In this document: piece after piece, positions 43,975-53,545 of the stretch | Layout: every line of letters starts with the position of its first letter | How positions within the stretch are numbered: position 1 is the first letter of the stretch | Assembly: GCA_963797475.1 (NCBI GenBank) | Contig: CAWCPR010000001.1 | Coordinates: 620,001-684,000 of the forward strand | Source of the DNA: CAWCPR01 sp963797475 | GTDB taxonomy: Bacteria > Chloroflexota > Anaerolineae > Anaerolineales > UBA4823 | Direction: 5' to 3' | Length of the DNA: 64,000 nucleotides | Made by a program: the position numbers and the translations under genes | The notes under the pieces: model-generated | Database searches by the model: none | What the model was told of the DNA's origin: nothing | What the model saw: only the letters and a program-made list of their open reading frames with translations

Positions 43975-46797
43975 GTGCCTTCGGCTCAATCAGCCCCCGG
44001 GCGGCCCTTTCGCGGTCGTCTGGCGCGCAGCATGTTGTTCGCTCTCCTGCTGCTCTCTTTGATCCCGCTGCTGATCATCGCGAGCATCTTCTATCTGCGC
44101 GCCCGAGGGCTGCTGCGATCGCAGTCCTATTCCCTGCTACGCCAGGCAAGCGAGCTGCAAGCACAACAAATTGACGCCCGGGTGAGTGATGGGCAAATCT
44201 TGCTTAGCCAGGCTGCAAACCAGACATCCACCGCAGCCGCGCTTGATTCCGCCCTGGCTTTCAATGATCGCAGCGACCCATCCTTCATTGGTGCTCGCCA
44301 ATCTGCAATTGACCGCTTGCAGTCCGTCAACCAGCCCGCGCTGTTTTTCGACCAGTTCATCCTGGTTAAACCGGACGACACGATCCATATCGCAACAAAA
44401 CGCGAATGGGAAGGCATCAGCCTGGCCGGCAGCGCTTCCTTCCGCACACTGGAAGGAAAACAAGCTGCACTCGCCGTATTTGACCTGCAGCCCATCTACC
44501 CGGAATCCTTTGTGATACTGACGGCTGTACCCCTGGTAAGCGCCAACGGGGATGCCAAAGCTACGCTGATAGGCGTCACCGAATCCCCGGCGATACGCAG
44601 CCTGCTCGATTCCGTGGCGTTGGTTTCCAGCAACCAGTATTTCGTCACCTCCGATGGGCAGTTCATTGGAGCCAATCCTTTCAGCAACAGCATTGAGAAA
44701 ATGATCCGCCTTAACCCCGGCAGCAGCCAAAAGGAACAACTGCTCGCCGGACTGTTGGCTGGCGAAAAGCATGGTGCTGGCGAATTCCCATCTTTCAACA
44801 ACCAGCCGGTTTTCGCCGCATATACCTGGCTGCCAGCCCTGAACGCCGGATGGGTGGCTGAAGCGAGCCAGGCGAATGTTTTCAATTCACTCAACGCCCA
44901 ATTCCTGATCGCCGGCCTGCTGTTTGTCCTTCTGGCTGCCGCGGTGGTCTTGATCACCTGGCAAATCACCCGGCGCATGTCCAGCGCTCTGGGGGAGCTC
45001 AGCCAGGCAATGCAGCAATTCACCCACGGGAAATGGGAGCAGCGAGTCCCGGTCCGGCGCGGGGATGAAATCGGCCGGTTAGCCCAATCCTTCAACGAAA
45101 TGGCCGACGAGCTCTCAGGACAATACCAGGCATTGCAAATCCAATTGGAGACCAATTCTTATCTGGTGCAAACCTCCGGCGAATTCGCCCAGATCATCTC
45201 ATCTTCTTCGGATACGGACGAATTACTTCGCCGTGCGATCAAGTTGATCGTGGATCGGTTCGGTTACACCCAGGCCGCCTTTTACCTGGTGGACGAAAGC
45301 TTACAATTTGCGGTTCTGCAACAGTCCACCGGTCAAACCCCACAGGCGGAAGCCACGCTGCCCGATCTTGCGCGCATCAATGCCCAGTCCCTGATCGGAT
45401 GGGTGACGTCTTTCAACCGGTCGCGAGTGGACACGGCTGGCGCGGATGGCCAGGCTGAGGCGGGCATTCCGATCTCCGTTGGAGAACGCGTTCTCGGGAT
45501 GCTGGATGTTTTTAGCGGCAATCCGGACCGCTTCACCGAAGAGGAAACGGGCCAACTGCAGAATCTGGCCAACCTGATCGCCCCGGCCCTGCGCAGCTTC
45601 CAGCTCAAGGAGGCTTCTGAGATCGATCTGCAAGAGACGAACCTGCTCTATTTTGCCAGCCACCAGATCGCCCAGGCCGACTCTGCCGAACAGATCTTCG
45701 AACTGGCGAGCCAGGCATTGGACAAGACCTCTTTGGTCAGTGGGTTCTACCTGGCTGAGCCAGGCGGCTTGAGCCTGGCTTTTCGCAGTTCTTTCCGGAC
45801 CGGCGAGGCGGTTGAGATCCCGGCCCGGATGCCGGTAGCCGCCGAGATCCTGGAAGGGATCTTCTCTTCCCAGTCGCCGCTCATTCTTTCCGAGTATGTC
45901 GATTTACCCGGTTTGCCAGCCTGGTTGGAGAACCTGCCAGAGCGATTGAATTGCGATACGGTCGCTTTGCTGCCGGTGATGCGGGCGGGACACCTGGTTT
46001 CCTTATTGGCCTTGGGTGTGCATAAAAATCCATCGCCGGTAAAAAGAAGATTTACCCCTGTGATTTTACAGCCCTATGCAAACCTGGCGGAGCAGGTTAC
46101 CACAGCCCTCGAAAAGCTGCGGGCGTTGGAAAGCATGGATAAAAGCCTGAACGAGCTGAGAACGCTGGATACAATCAGCCGTTCCGTTATGCTGGAGACC
46201 GACCTGGACACGCTCTTTCAATCGATGCACCAGCAGATCAATACAGTGATGGGCAAGGTGAATTTTTTCGTCGCCCTCTATGATAAGGACGGTGACGCCA
46301 TCCGAATTCCATACATGGTTGAAGAAGAACGCTCGATGAGCGTTCCACCCTTCCCGTTGGGCGAGGGACTGACTTCTATTCTCATTCGTACTCGGCAACC
46401 GCTGCTGTTGGTAGAAGACGTGGCGAACAAAGCTCAAGAATTAGGCGCAAAGCTAGCTGGCGCCCCGGCAAAATCCTGGTTAGGCGTCCCGCTGCTGATC
46501 GGCGGTGAAGCAATTGGAGCCCTGGTGGTTCAAGATAACGAGCGCGAAAACCGTTTTAACCTGGATGACCAGCGGCTTTTATCCACCCTGGCGGGGCAGT
46601 TAGCAGTCGTCGTCCGTAACGCCCAGCTCCTGGAAAATGCCCGCCGCCAGGCCGAACAGGAACGGATTTCCGCCCAAATCTCCAGCCGGCTGTGGGCCGC
46701 CAACGATATCGAAGCCATCCTGCAAACTGCGCTCCAGGAATTAGGCCAGTCATTGGGCGCGGCTGAAGGCAGAATCCAGTTACAGGTCGAAGAATGA
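43975..46797 (+). CDS. Membrane receptor: dCache-like, HAMP, three GAF domains, no kinase
   Basis: 940 residues, GTG start with aaggag 8 bases upstream. Membrane helix 1 at about 18-42; outer dCache-like sensor about 45-305; membrane helix 2 about 310-332; HAMP about 333-385 (RRGDEIGRLAQSFNEMADEL). Three GAF domains follow, roughly 405-545, 560-720 and 740-890. The protein ends in a short helix-rich tail (ERISAQISSRLWAANDIEAI...) also found at the ends of the next four proteins. No His kinase, ATPase, cyclase or methyl-accepting domain is present, so it must pass its signal to a partner. Confidence 0.85.
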   Translation: MPSAQSAPGRPFRGRLARSMLFALLLLSLIPLLIIASIFYLRARGLLRSQSYSLLRQASELQAQQIDARVSDGQILLSQAANQTSTAAALDSALAFNDRSDPSFIGARQSAIDRLQSVNQPALFFDQFILVKPDDTIHIATKREWEGISLAGSASFRTLEGKQAALAVFDLQPIYPESFVILTAVPLVSANGDAKATLIGVTESPAIRSLLDSVALVSSNQYFVTSDGQFIGANPFSNSIEKMIRLNPGSSQKEQLLAGLLAGEKHGAGEFPSFNNQPVFAAYTWLPALNAGWVAEASQANVFNSLNAQFLIAGLLFVLLAAAVVLITWQITRRMSSALGELSQAMQQFTHGKWEQRVPVRRGDEIGRLAQSFNEMADELSGQYQALQIQLETNSYLVQTSGEFAQIISSSSDTDELLRRAIKLIVDRFGYTQAAFYLVDESLQFAVLQQSTGQTPQAEATLPDLARINAQSLIGWVTSFNRSRVDTAGADGQAEAGIPISVGERVLGMLDVFSGNPDRFTEEETGQLQNLANLIAPALRSFQLKEASEIDLQETNLLYFASHQIAQADSAEQIFELASQALDKTSLVSGFYLAEPGGLSLAFRSSFRTGEAVEIPARMPVAAEILEGIFSSQSPLILSEYVDLPGLPAWLENLPERLNCDTVALLPVMRAGHLVSLLALGVHKNPSPVKRRFTPVILQPYANLAEQVTTALEKLRALESMDKSLNELRTLDTISRSVMLETDLDTLFQSMHQQINTVMGKVNFFVALYDKDGDAIRIPYMVEEERSMSVPPFPLGEGLTSILIRTRQPLLLVEDVANKAQELGAKLAGAPAKSWLGVPLLIGGEAIGALVVQDNERENRFNLDDQRLLSTLAGQLAVVVRNAQLLENARRQAEQERISAQISSRLWAANDIEAILQTALQELGQSLGAAEGRIQLQVEE

Positions 46798-46834
46798 GAG
46801 CGGTCGATAACCGGGGAACGGAGACAGTGTTGAA

Positions 46835-48193
46835 GTGAAATATAAAGTCGTCCTGCTCTACGTGGTTTTGGGGGCGGCGTTTGGCCTGTTCTTCCCTTTA
46901 ACCTCCATTCTCTGGCAATTATACGAACAGCAATTGCCGCTCTCCTGGTCTGGGTTAGTTACGATACACAGCGGTAATCTGCTGACCTGGATGATTGACA
47001 CTGCGCCGCTGTTCCTGGGGTTGTTCGCCTTTTTTGCCGGGCTGCGACAGGCAAACGTGATCGAGCTGAATAAGGAATTAAGAAGGCGGTATAGTGAACG
47101 CAACCAACTGGTTAACCAGCTTCAGGTACTCCGCAGCCAGTTGGAGCAGCATGTTGAGAAGCAGATTGTCCAGATGAAAACCGCGGCGCAGGTTGCTCGG
47201 GAAGCCGCTTCGATCCACGATCTCAAACCGCTGCTTGATCAAGCCGTCCGCCTGATTTCGGACCAATTCGGGTTTTACCATTGCGGCATTTTCCTGGTCA
47301 ACGAGAGCGAGACGATGGCGACGCTGCAAGCTGCCAATAGTGAAGGCGGCCAACGGATGCTGACGCGCGGCCACCAACTGGCAGTCGGCAAAGTCGGCAT
47401 CGTTGGTAAGGTCGCAGCGACCGGCGAGCCGCGCATCGCGCTGGATGTAGACCTGGATTTGACCTTTTTCAACAACCCCGATCTGCCGGACACACGCTCG
47501 GAAATGGCCTTGCCCTTGAAGATCCGCGACCGGGTAATTGGCGTGTTGGATGTACAGTCTGAACAAGTCGATGCCTTCCATCCGGAAGACGTCGAAATCA
47601 TGCAGCTTCTGGTTAACCAGGTTGCGCTGGCGATCGACAATGCCAGGTTGTTAGAAAAAAGCCAGCGAGCCTTGCGCGAGATGGAGTCTTTGTTAAACGC
47701 CTTGACCCGCATGGCCTGGCGCGAGCGATTAGAAGACCGCCGATTCGCCTATATCCTCACATCCACAGGCGTCCGGCCCACAATGAGCGCAGACCTGCCG
47801 TTCGATGCGGCAGATGGTTATCTCCTGGACGTACCCATCCGCCTGCGCGACCAGCAGCTCGGCTCGTTGCAGTTACGCCGCGAGCAGGAAAGCGGCCCCT
47901 GGACCGACAGGGAAAAAAGCCTGGTCGAGGAAATCATAGCCCAGCTTGCTCTCTCTTTAGAAAATGCTCGACTTTTGGAACGCGTCGAGCGCCAGGCTTA
48001 TAAAGAGCGCATGGTTAGCCGGATCTCCTCTAAGGTGCAAAGCTCACTGGAGCTCGATACAGTGATGAAGAATGCCGCCCAAGAAATTGGCCGGGCATTG
48101 AAGACAAACAAAGTTCAGATCCGTCTTAAGCCGCCGGAAGCAGCAAGCGAAGCAGGATCCTCTGCAGAAACTGCGCTGCCGGTTGGGAGCTAA
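46835..48193 (+). CDS. Membrane GAF protein without output domain
   Basis: 452 residues, GTG start. Two or three N-terminal helices (about 5-75) without a large outer domain, a coiled coil (about 75-115), a full GAF domain (about 125-280), a shortened GAF-like unit (about 325-395) and the shared tail (ERMVSRISSKVQSSLELDTV...). The main GAF carries the block LPDTRSEMALPL that recurs almost unchanged in the neighbouring proteins. Cytoplasmic GAFs bind small ligands or dimerise. It is 38 bp after the previous receptor. Confidence 0.83.
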   Translation: MKYKVVLLYVVLGAAFGLFFPLTSILWQLYEQQLPLSWSGLVTIHSGNLLTWMIDTAPLFLGLFAFFAGLRQANVIELNKELRRRYSERNQLVNQLQVLRSQLEQHVEKQIVQMKTAAQVAREAASIHDLKPLLDQAVRLISDQFGFYHCGIFLVNESETMATLQAANSEGGQRMLTRGHQLAVGKVGIVGKVAATGEPRIALDVDLDLTFFNNPDLPDTRSEMALPLKIRDRVIGVLDVQSEQVDAFHPEDVEIMQLLVNQVALAIDNARLLEKSQRALREMESLLNALTRMAWRERLEDRRFAYILTSTGVRPTMSADLPFDAADGYLLDVPIRLRDQQLGSLQLRREQESGPWTDREKSLVEEIIAQLALSLENARLLERVERQAYKERMVSRISSKVQSSLELDTVMKNAAQEIGRALKTNKVQIRLKPPEAASEAGSSAETALPVGS

Positions 48194-48199
48194 TTGGCG

Positions 48200-50671
48200 A
48201 TGCCCGATCGAGCAATTCACACACCGACCTCATCCATCCGCATCAGGCTGCTGATCTTGCTGCTCGGCATTTCGGCTGCCGCGGTGTTTGTGATCGCTTT
48301 TATCGCCATCAACGCTGCTCAAACCGAGGGCGAGAACGCCCAAAATCTCAGCAGTCAGGCTTTGCTCTCCCAGGCCCAGGATTACTTGATCCAACAGACC
48401 CAGGATCGCGCAAAGCAAAACGACCTGATCTTGCAGGGTGTCCTGCACTCCACCCAAAACGTTGCGGCCTTTGCTGCTAATATCTTCGACCACCCGGAGG
48501 CTTTCGCAAATCCGACCTACTGGCAGGTAGCAGACCACATCAGCCTGGGCGCACAAGGACAGTTCGCTAACGGCAAAGAGGATCCGACCAGCGTCTTCGT
48601 CCCAAATTCAGGCTCTTTGGATTCCGAGACCCAGCGGGATATCCAGTTGAGCGCTTACCTCGATTTCATCTTCACACCTGCATTTGAAAACACTTCCTAT
48701 GTGGAAGCAATCTACTTCGCCACACCCCGGGACGTAGTTCGTTATTACCCCAATATCGACCTGGGCAGCGTGCTGCCGCCTGATTTCAAAGCGACCGGGC
48801 GCATCTGGTACACCGGCAGCATGCAAGTCGACAACCCAAACCATGTCTCCTGGTGGACGCCGCCCTATCTTGATGCAACCGGGCGTGGCCTGGTCACCAC
48901 GGCTGCTATGCCTGTCTATAGCGGGAGCCAGCAACTGCTGGGCGTTGTTGGGTTTGATATCACCCTCAACGAAATGCGTGCCAATATCGAGGCTGCCAGC
49001 TTCCTGAGAACCGGTTATTCCTTCCTGATGGATCAAAACGGCCACGCAATCGCTCTACCGCAGCAGGGTTTCCGGGATATCCTGGGACACGACCCCAACC
49101 CGGATGAGGTTGGCGTAGACCTGGCGGGTACAGACACCCCGCTTAAATCCATTTTTTCCCGCATGGTGGCTGGCGAAAGCGGCATTGAAAGCCTGGATTT
49201 GAACGGCAAGCAGGTTTTTATCGCTTTCGCTCCGCTTGAGAGCACCGGCTGGAACATGGGCAGCGTCGTTGAGACCAACGATGTCGTCCAGGCGGTCAGC
49301 GCGCTGAAATCCGAGCTTGGAGACACGACCCGCGCCCTCATTTTGTGGCGCGTCCTGCCGGTCAGCTTTGCTATTTTCGCCGTCGTCATCGTCCTCGGCC
49401 TTGTCCTGACCAGCAGCCTGGTCCGCCCGATACAAAATCTGGCAAAAGCTGCAGAGAAATTGGGCAAAGGCGACTGGAACGTCGAGATCCCCAAGGCGAG
49501 CGACGATGAAATTGGCGTGTTGGCCCGGGCGTTCCAAACGATGCTTAACCAGCTTCACGGGATGGTGACGCAGCTCGAGCAGCGCGTGGCCGAGCGCACC
49601 CGGGATCTCGAGCGGCGCACGTTCCAGGTGCATATTGCCGCCCAGGTTGCCCGGGATATCACCGCAGCGCGCAACCTGGATGAATTGTTGAACTACGCCG
49701 TCAATCTGATCCGCGAACGATTTGGGTTTTACCACGCCGGGGTGTTCCTGGTCGATGAACAAAACGAATATGCAGTGATCCGGGCCGCCACCGGCGTTGC
49801 CGGTAAGGAGATGCTGGCTCGCGGCCACCGCCTGAAAATTGGCGAGACCGGCATTGTCGGCTATGTCACTGGCAGCGGGAGACCACGTATCGCCCTGGAT
49901 GTCGGCAGCGATGCGGTACACTTCCGCAATCCTCTCCTCCCGGATACCCGCTCCGAGATGGCTCTGCCTCTAAAATCGGGGGAGCGAGTGATTGGCGCTC
50001 TGGATGTGCAGAGCACCGAGCCAGCCGCATTCAACGAGGATGACGTCACGACACTCCAGATCCTGTCCGACCAACTGGCTGTCGCGATTGATAATGCACG
50101 CTTGCTGCACGAAGTCCAGGATAACCTGGAGTCCCTGGAAGCCTTTACCAGCCAATACGGCCGGCAGGCCTGGGAGCAGATCTTAAAATCCCGCTCGGTG
50201 GCTGGCTACCAGTATGATCGTACAGGCCTTGTACCCCTACCCTCCGGTCAAGGCGAACAACACCCCACGGGGCAAACAATCCAGATCCCATTGCAGGTGC
50301 GCGGCGTGGAGATCGGCAGCATGGATGTCTGGATGGAGGAAGGCGAGCTCAGCTCCAGTGACCTGGATCTCCTGAAAGAAGCAGGCACGCGGATCAGCCA
50401 GGCAATGGAAAGCGCCCGCTTATTTGAAGAAGCGCGCGCCCGGGCGACTCGCGAGTTGGCGATTAACGAGCTAACCACCCATGTTTCTCGTTCGCTGGAT
50501 GTGGACACGCTCCTTAAAACAGCAGTGCATGAGCTTGGCCAGATCCCCAAAGTTGTGGAGGTTTCCGTTCACCTGGGGCAGCAAGAGGCAAATCTGCCAG
50601 GGAAGGTAAAATCTAACGCTGACGGCTCACCACCATCAAACAATAAGTCCAGGAACGGCAAAAATGCCTGA
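48200..50671 (+). CDS. Membrane receptor: dCache-like, HAMP, GAF, no kinase
   Basis: Start at ATG 48200 (a TTG two codons earlier is possible), 823 residues. Helix 1 about 14-37; outer dCache-like domain about 40-375 (YVEAIYFATPRDVVRYYPNI region); helix 2 about 383-405; HAMP about 405-460 (KASDDEIGVLARAFQTMLNQ); coiled coil; GAF about 485-640 with LPDTRSEMALPL; short GAF-like unit about 690-755; shared tail (ELAINELTTHVSRSLDVDTL...). No catalytic output. Directly follows the previous gene's stop. Confidence 0.85.
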   Translation: MPDRAIHTPTSSIRIRLLILLLGISAAAVFVIAFIAINAAQTEGENAQNLSSQALLSQAQDYLIQQTQDRAKQNDLILQGVLHSTQNVAAFAANIFDHPEAFANPTYWQVADHISLGAQGQFANGKEDPTSVFVPNSGSLDSETQRDIQLSAYLDFIFTPAFENTSYVEAIYFATPRDVVRYYPNIDLGSVLPPDFKATGRIWYTGSMQVDNPNHVSWWTPPYLDATGRGLVTTAAMPVYSGSQQLLGVVGFDITLNEMRANIEAASFLRTGYSFLMDQNGHAIALPQQGFRDILGHDPNPDEVGVDLAGTDTPLKSIFSRMVAGESGIESLDLNGKQVFIAFAPLESTGWNMGSVVETNDVVQAVSALKSELGDTTRALILWRVLPVSFAIFAVVIVLGLVLTSSLVRPIQNLAKAAEKLGKGDWNVEIPKASDDEIGVLARAFQTMLNQLHGMVTQLEQRVAERTRDLERRTFQVHIAAQVARDITAARNLDELLNYAVNLIRERFGFYHAGVFLVDEQNEYAVIRAATGVAGKEMLARGHRLKIGETGIVGYVTGSGRPRIALDVGSDAVHFRNPLLPDTRSEMALPLKSGERVIGALDVQSTEPAAFNEDDVTTLQILSDQLAVAIDNARLLHEVQDNLESLEAFTSQYGRQAWEQILKSRSVAGYQYDRTGLVPLPSGQGEQHPTGQTIQIPLQVRGVEIGSMDVWMEEGELSSSDLDLLKEAGTRISQAMESARLFEEARARATRELAINELTTHVSRSLDVDTLLKTAVHELGQIPKVVEVSVHLGQQEANLPGKVKSNADGSPPSNNKSRNGKNA

Positions 50672-50730
50672 CTACTGCGATTATTGCAGCTCCGGCAAGA
50701 ATTTGCCTGTTATTGACGATACGATTCATA

Positions 50731-53511
50731 ATGTTGACTTGGTTTAAGAAGATAAGTGAAACAGTAAGCGGGAAAGACTCCCAGGAATACGATCAGCGCC
50801 TGGCGCGGATGTATCGCTGGTTGGCGCCGGTTTCAATCGCGACGGCGGGAATCAGCGTGTTCTCTTACGCTTTTATTTCCACCCAGGCCCAGATTTTGCA
50901 ATTCCGCATCGAGGTCCTGGCCCTGATCGCGGCAATCGTGATCCTCAGCCCAGTTTATTTCTTCGCCCGCGCCGGTCGCCTGGATGCGGCTGGGTCCGCC
51001 ATACTCCTGAGCCTGTTGGTCGTTTTTGCGACCCAAGAACTGGCCTGGCAAGGCGCAACGCTGCTCTTCCTGGCGGGCGGCACACTGGTGATCCTGCTAA
51101 CGGGAAGGTTGCTGCTGCCCAACCGTCCTGTACGCTGGCTTGCCTTTGCCGGGATGTTGGCCGCGCTGGTGATCTTGCTGACCTTGATCCACCCGCTCCG
51201 CCGCCTGGCTTTCTCCGGTTCGGTATTGTTTACGCTCGTTGCCCCTGGTTTGGGTTTCCTGATGGCGCTCTTTATCACCTGGCAGGTCTTACGCGCCTTT
51301 CAAGTGGGGTCGATTCGCAGCCGCTTGCTGGTCGGGTTTATTTTAGTCACGGTGCTTCCGGTAGCGATTACAGGCGGGATCGCCTCCCTCATCACCACCC
51401 GGAATATGGAAACCCGCCTAACCAACCAGTTGGAATCTGTGGCAACGCTGAAAGAAGCAGAAATCAATAACTGGGTTGAGAACCTGAACAACAATCTATC
51501 CGATCTGCAGGCGAGACAGGAAATTGAAAACACGGTCTCGATCATCCTGCAAAGCGGCGGAATCACGGCTGAGGAATTTAAGACCGGCCACGACCAGCTA
51601 CAAAATGAATTCCTGCAGACCGTACAGCGGACGCAGTTATTTGACGAGATCTTCATCATGAACCTGGATGGGAAGGTCATGGTGTCCAGTGAACCGCTGC
51701 AGGAAGGTAAAGTGTTTTTCGGGCAACCATTATTCAATGAGGGTATTAAAGGAAGGTTCACTGCGCCGCCGTTGTATGCGCCGTCTCTAGGACAATATCG
51801 CATTATCGCCACCCAACCCCTGCAAAACTCCCAGGGAATATTAATGGGTGTGCTTGCCGGCAGGGCGAACATGGAATCCTTGTTCGATATCATGCTGGAA
51901 CGAGCCGGCCTGGGCGAAACCGGTGAAACGTATCTGGTTGGCGCCAACCATGTGCTCGTCACGGTCTTACGTGACGGCCAACAGTACCTGACCGTCAGGA
52001 CCGAGGGGTCCATGCAGGCTACTGACCAACGCCAGAATGGTTCTAGCTCTTATTCGAACGCGTTAAATCAAAACGTCATTGGTGTATACCACTGGCTGCC
52101 CGGGCTCCAGGTTGCGTTGCTGGCGGAGCAAAACCGCAGTGAAGCGCTGAGCTCCATTCGTATTACCTTGCTGGTCAGCCTGGGAATCGTGCTCACCGCT
52201 GTGCTGCTGGCGGTGGGATTGGCGCTGCTGATCACGCGCAGTATCGCCAACCCAATCGCAGAGCTTGTTCGCACTACCGCTCGTATCGCTTCTGGCGACC
52301 TGGGCCTGACTGCCGAGGCCCGGCGTTCAGACGAAGTCGGGGCCCTGGCCCGGGCGTTCAACAGTATGGCGCTGCAACTGAGAGAGATGATTGGCGGCCT
52401 GGAACAACGCGTAGACGACCGCACCCGCGAGCTGAAACGGCGCAGCAACCAGATACAGGCGGCAGCCGAAGTGGCCCGTGACATCACGACAGCCACAGAC
52501 CTCGAAGATGTGCTAAACCAGGCGGTCAACCTGATCCGTGACCGCTTTAATTTTTACCATTCCGGCATTTTTTTGGTGGACGAACGCGGCGAATATGCCC
52601 TTCTGCGGGCTGCATCCGGCGTTCCAGGAAAGCACATGCTGGCGCAAGGGCATAAGCTTAAAGTTGGCGCCGAAGGCATCGTCGGCGCCGTCACCGCCAG
52701 TAAAAAACCACACATCGCTTTGGATGTAGGCCGCGACGCGGTTCACTTTAAAAATCCCTGGCTCCCTGAGACGCGCTCTGAAATGGCCCTGCCCTTGCGT
52801 GTCGGCGAGCGTGTCATCGGGGCGTTGGATGTTCAAAGCACACAGGCTGCGGCATTCGACGAAGACGATGTCACGATCCTGCAGACGATGGCTGACCAGC
52901 TTGCGATCGCGATTGAAAACGCCCGCCTGATCCAGCAGATGGACCTGGCGCTGCGCGAGCTAGAGCATGCCTATGGGCAGTACACCCAGGATGCCTGGCG
53001 CGGGCTGGCGCAAAATACAGCCCAGGTTGCCGGCTACCGTTACCAGGGCATGGATATTCGAGCCGCTGAAGACATGCGTCCAGAAGCACAGGAAGCTCTA
53101 CAGGCTGGGAGCGCCATCCGCAAAGTGCTGGCGCCTGCGAATGGGAATGAGCGATCGGGGAGCGATTCCATCCAACCAATCACTGCATTAGCGGTTCCCA
53201 TTAAACTACGGGATCAGGTGATTGGCGTTTTGAACTTACGCTTTCAGGAGGCAAACATCCCGGCTGAAACGATAGCCCTGGTTGAAGAGGCTGCCGCCAG
53301 GTTAGCCCCAATCATGGAAAACTCGCGACTGCTCCAGGAAGCTCAGCAGCGCGCCACCCGCGAGCAATTGACCAGTGAAATTACCGGGCGCATGCGCCAG
53401 ACCCTGGATATTGATACGGTTTTGCAAACAGCGACCCGTGAAATTTTTGATGCGTTAGGCCTGAAGGATATTTCCATCCGCCTGGGAACAGACAAAGAAC
53501 TGGTGGATTGA
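50731..53511 (+). CDS. Membrane receptor: multi-helix N-terminus, dCache-like, HAMP, GAF, no kinase
   Basis: ATG at 50731 preferred over a TTG six codons upstream; 926 residues. Six helices in the first 190 residues, a further helix about 200-225, an outer dCache-like domain about 225-475, a helix about 480-503, HAMP about 500-555 (ARRSDEVGALARAFNSMALQ), GAF about 590-745 with LPETRSEMALPL, a short GAF-like unit about 800-870, and the shared tail (EQLTSEITGRMRQTLDIDTV...). The extra helices at the front are a variation on the preceding receptor. No output domain. Confidence 0.84.
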   Translation: MLTWFKKISETVSGKDSQEYDQRLARMYRWLAPVSIATAGISVFSYAFISTQAQILQFRIEVLALIAAIVILSPVYFFARAGRLDAAGSAILLSLLVVFATQELAWQGATLLFLAGGTLVILLTGRLLLPNRPVRWLAFAGMLAALVILLTLIHPLRRLAFSGSVLFTLVAPGLGFLMALFITWQVLRAFQVGSIRSRLLVGFILVTVLPVAITGGIASLITTRNMETRLTNQLESVATLKEAEINNWVENLNNNLSDLQARQEIENTVSIILQSGGITAEEFKTGHDQLQNEFLQTVQRTQLFDEIFIMNLDGKVMVSSEPLQEGKVFFGQPLFNEGIKGRFTAPPLYAPSLGQYRIIATQPLQNSQGILMGVLAGRANMESLFDIMLERAGLGETGETYLVGANHVLVTVLRDGQQYLTVRTEGSMQATDQRQNGSSSYSNALNQNVIGVYHWLPGLQVALLAEQNRSEALSSIRITLLVSLGIVLTAVLLAVGLALLITRSIANPIAELVRTTARIASGDLGLTAEARRSDEVGALARAFNSMALQLREMIGGLEQRVDDRTRELKRRSNQIQAAAEVARDITTATDLEDVLNQAVNLIRDRFNFYHSGIFLVDERGEYALLRAASGVPGKHMLAQGHKLKVGAEGIVGAVTASKKPHIALDVGRDAVHFKNPWLPETRSEMALPLRVGERVIGALDVQSTQAAAFDEDDVTILQTMADQLAIAIENARLIQQMDLALRELEHAYGQYTQDAWRGLAQNTAQVAGYRYQGMDIRAAEDMRPEAQEALQAGSAIRKVLAPANGNERSGSDSIQPITALAVPIKLRDQVIGVLNLRFQEANIPAETIALVEEAAARLAPIMENSRLLQEAQQRATREQLTSEITGRMRQTLDIDTVLQTATREIFDALGLKDISIRLGTDKELVD

Positions 53512-53545
53512 TGGGAATTTTTAAGATCAAGATGGATATCATACG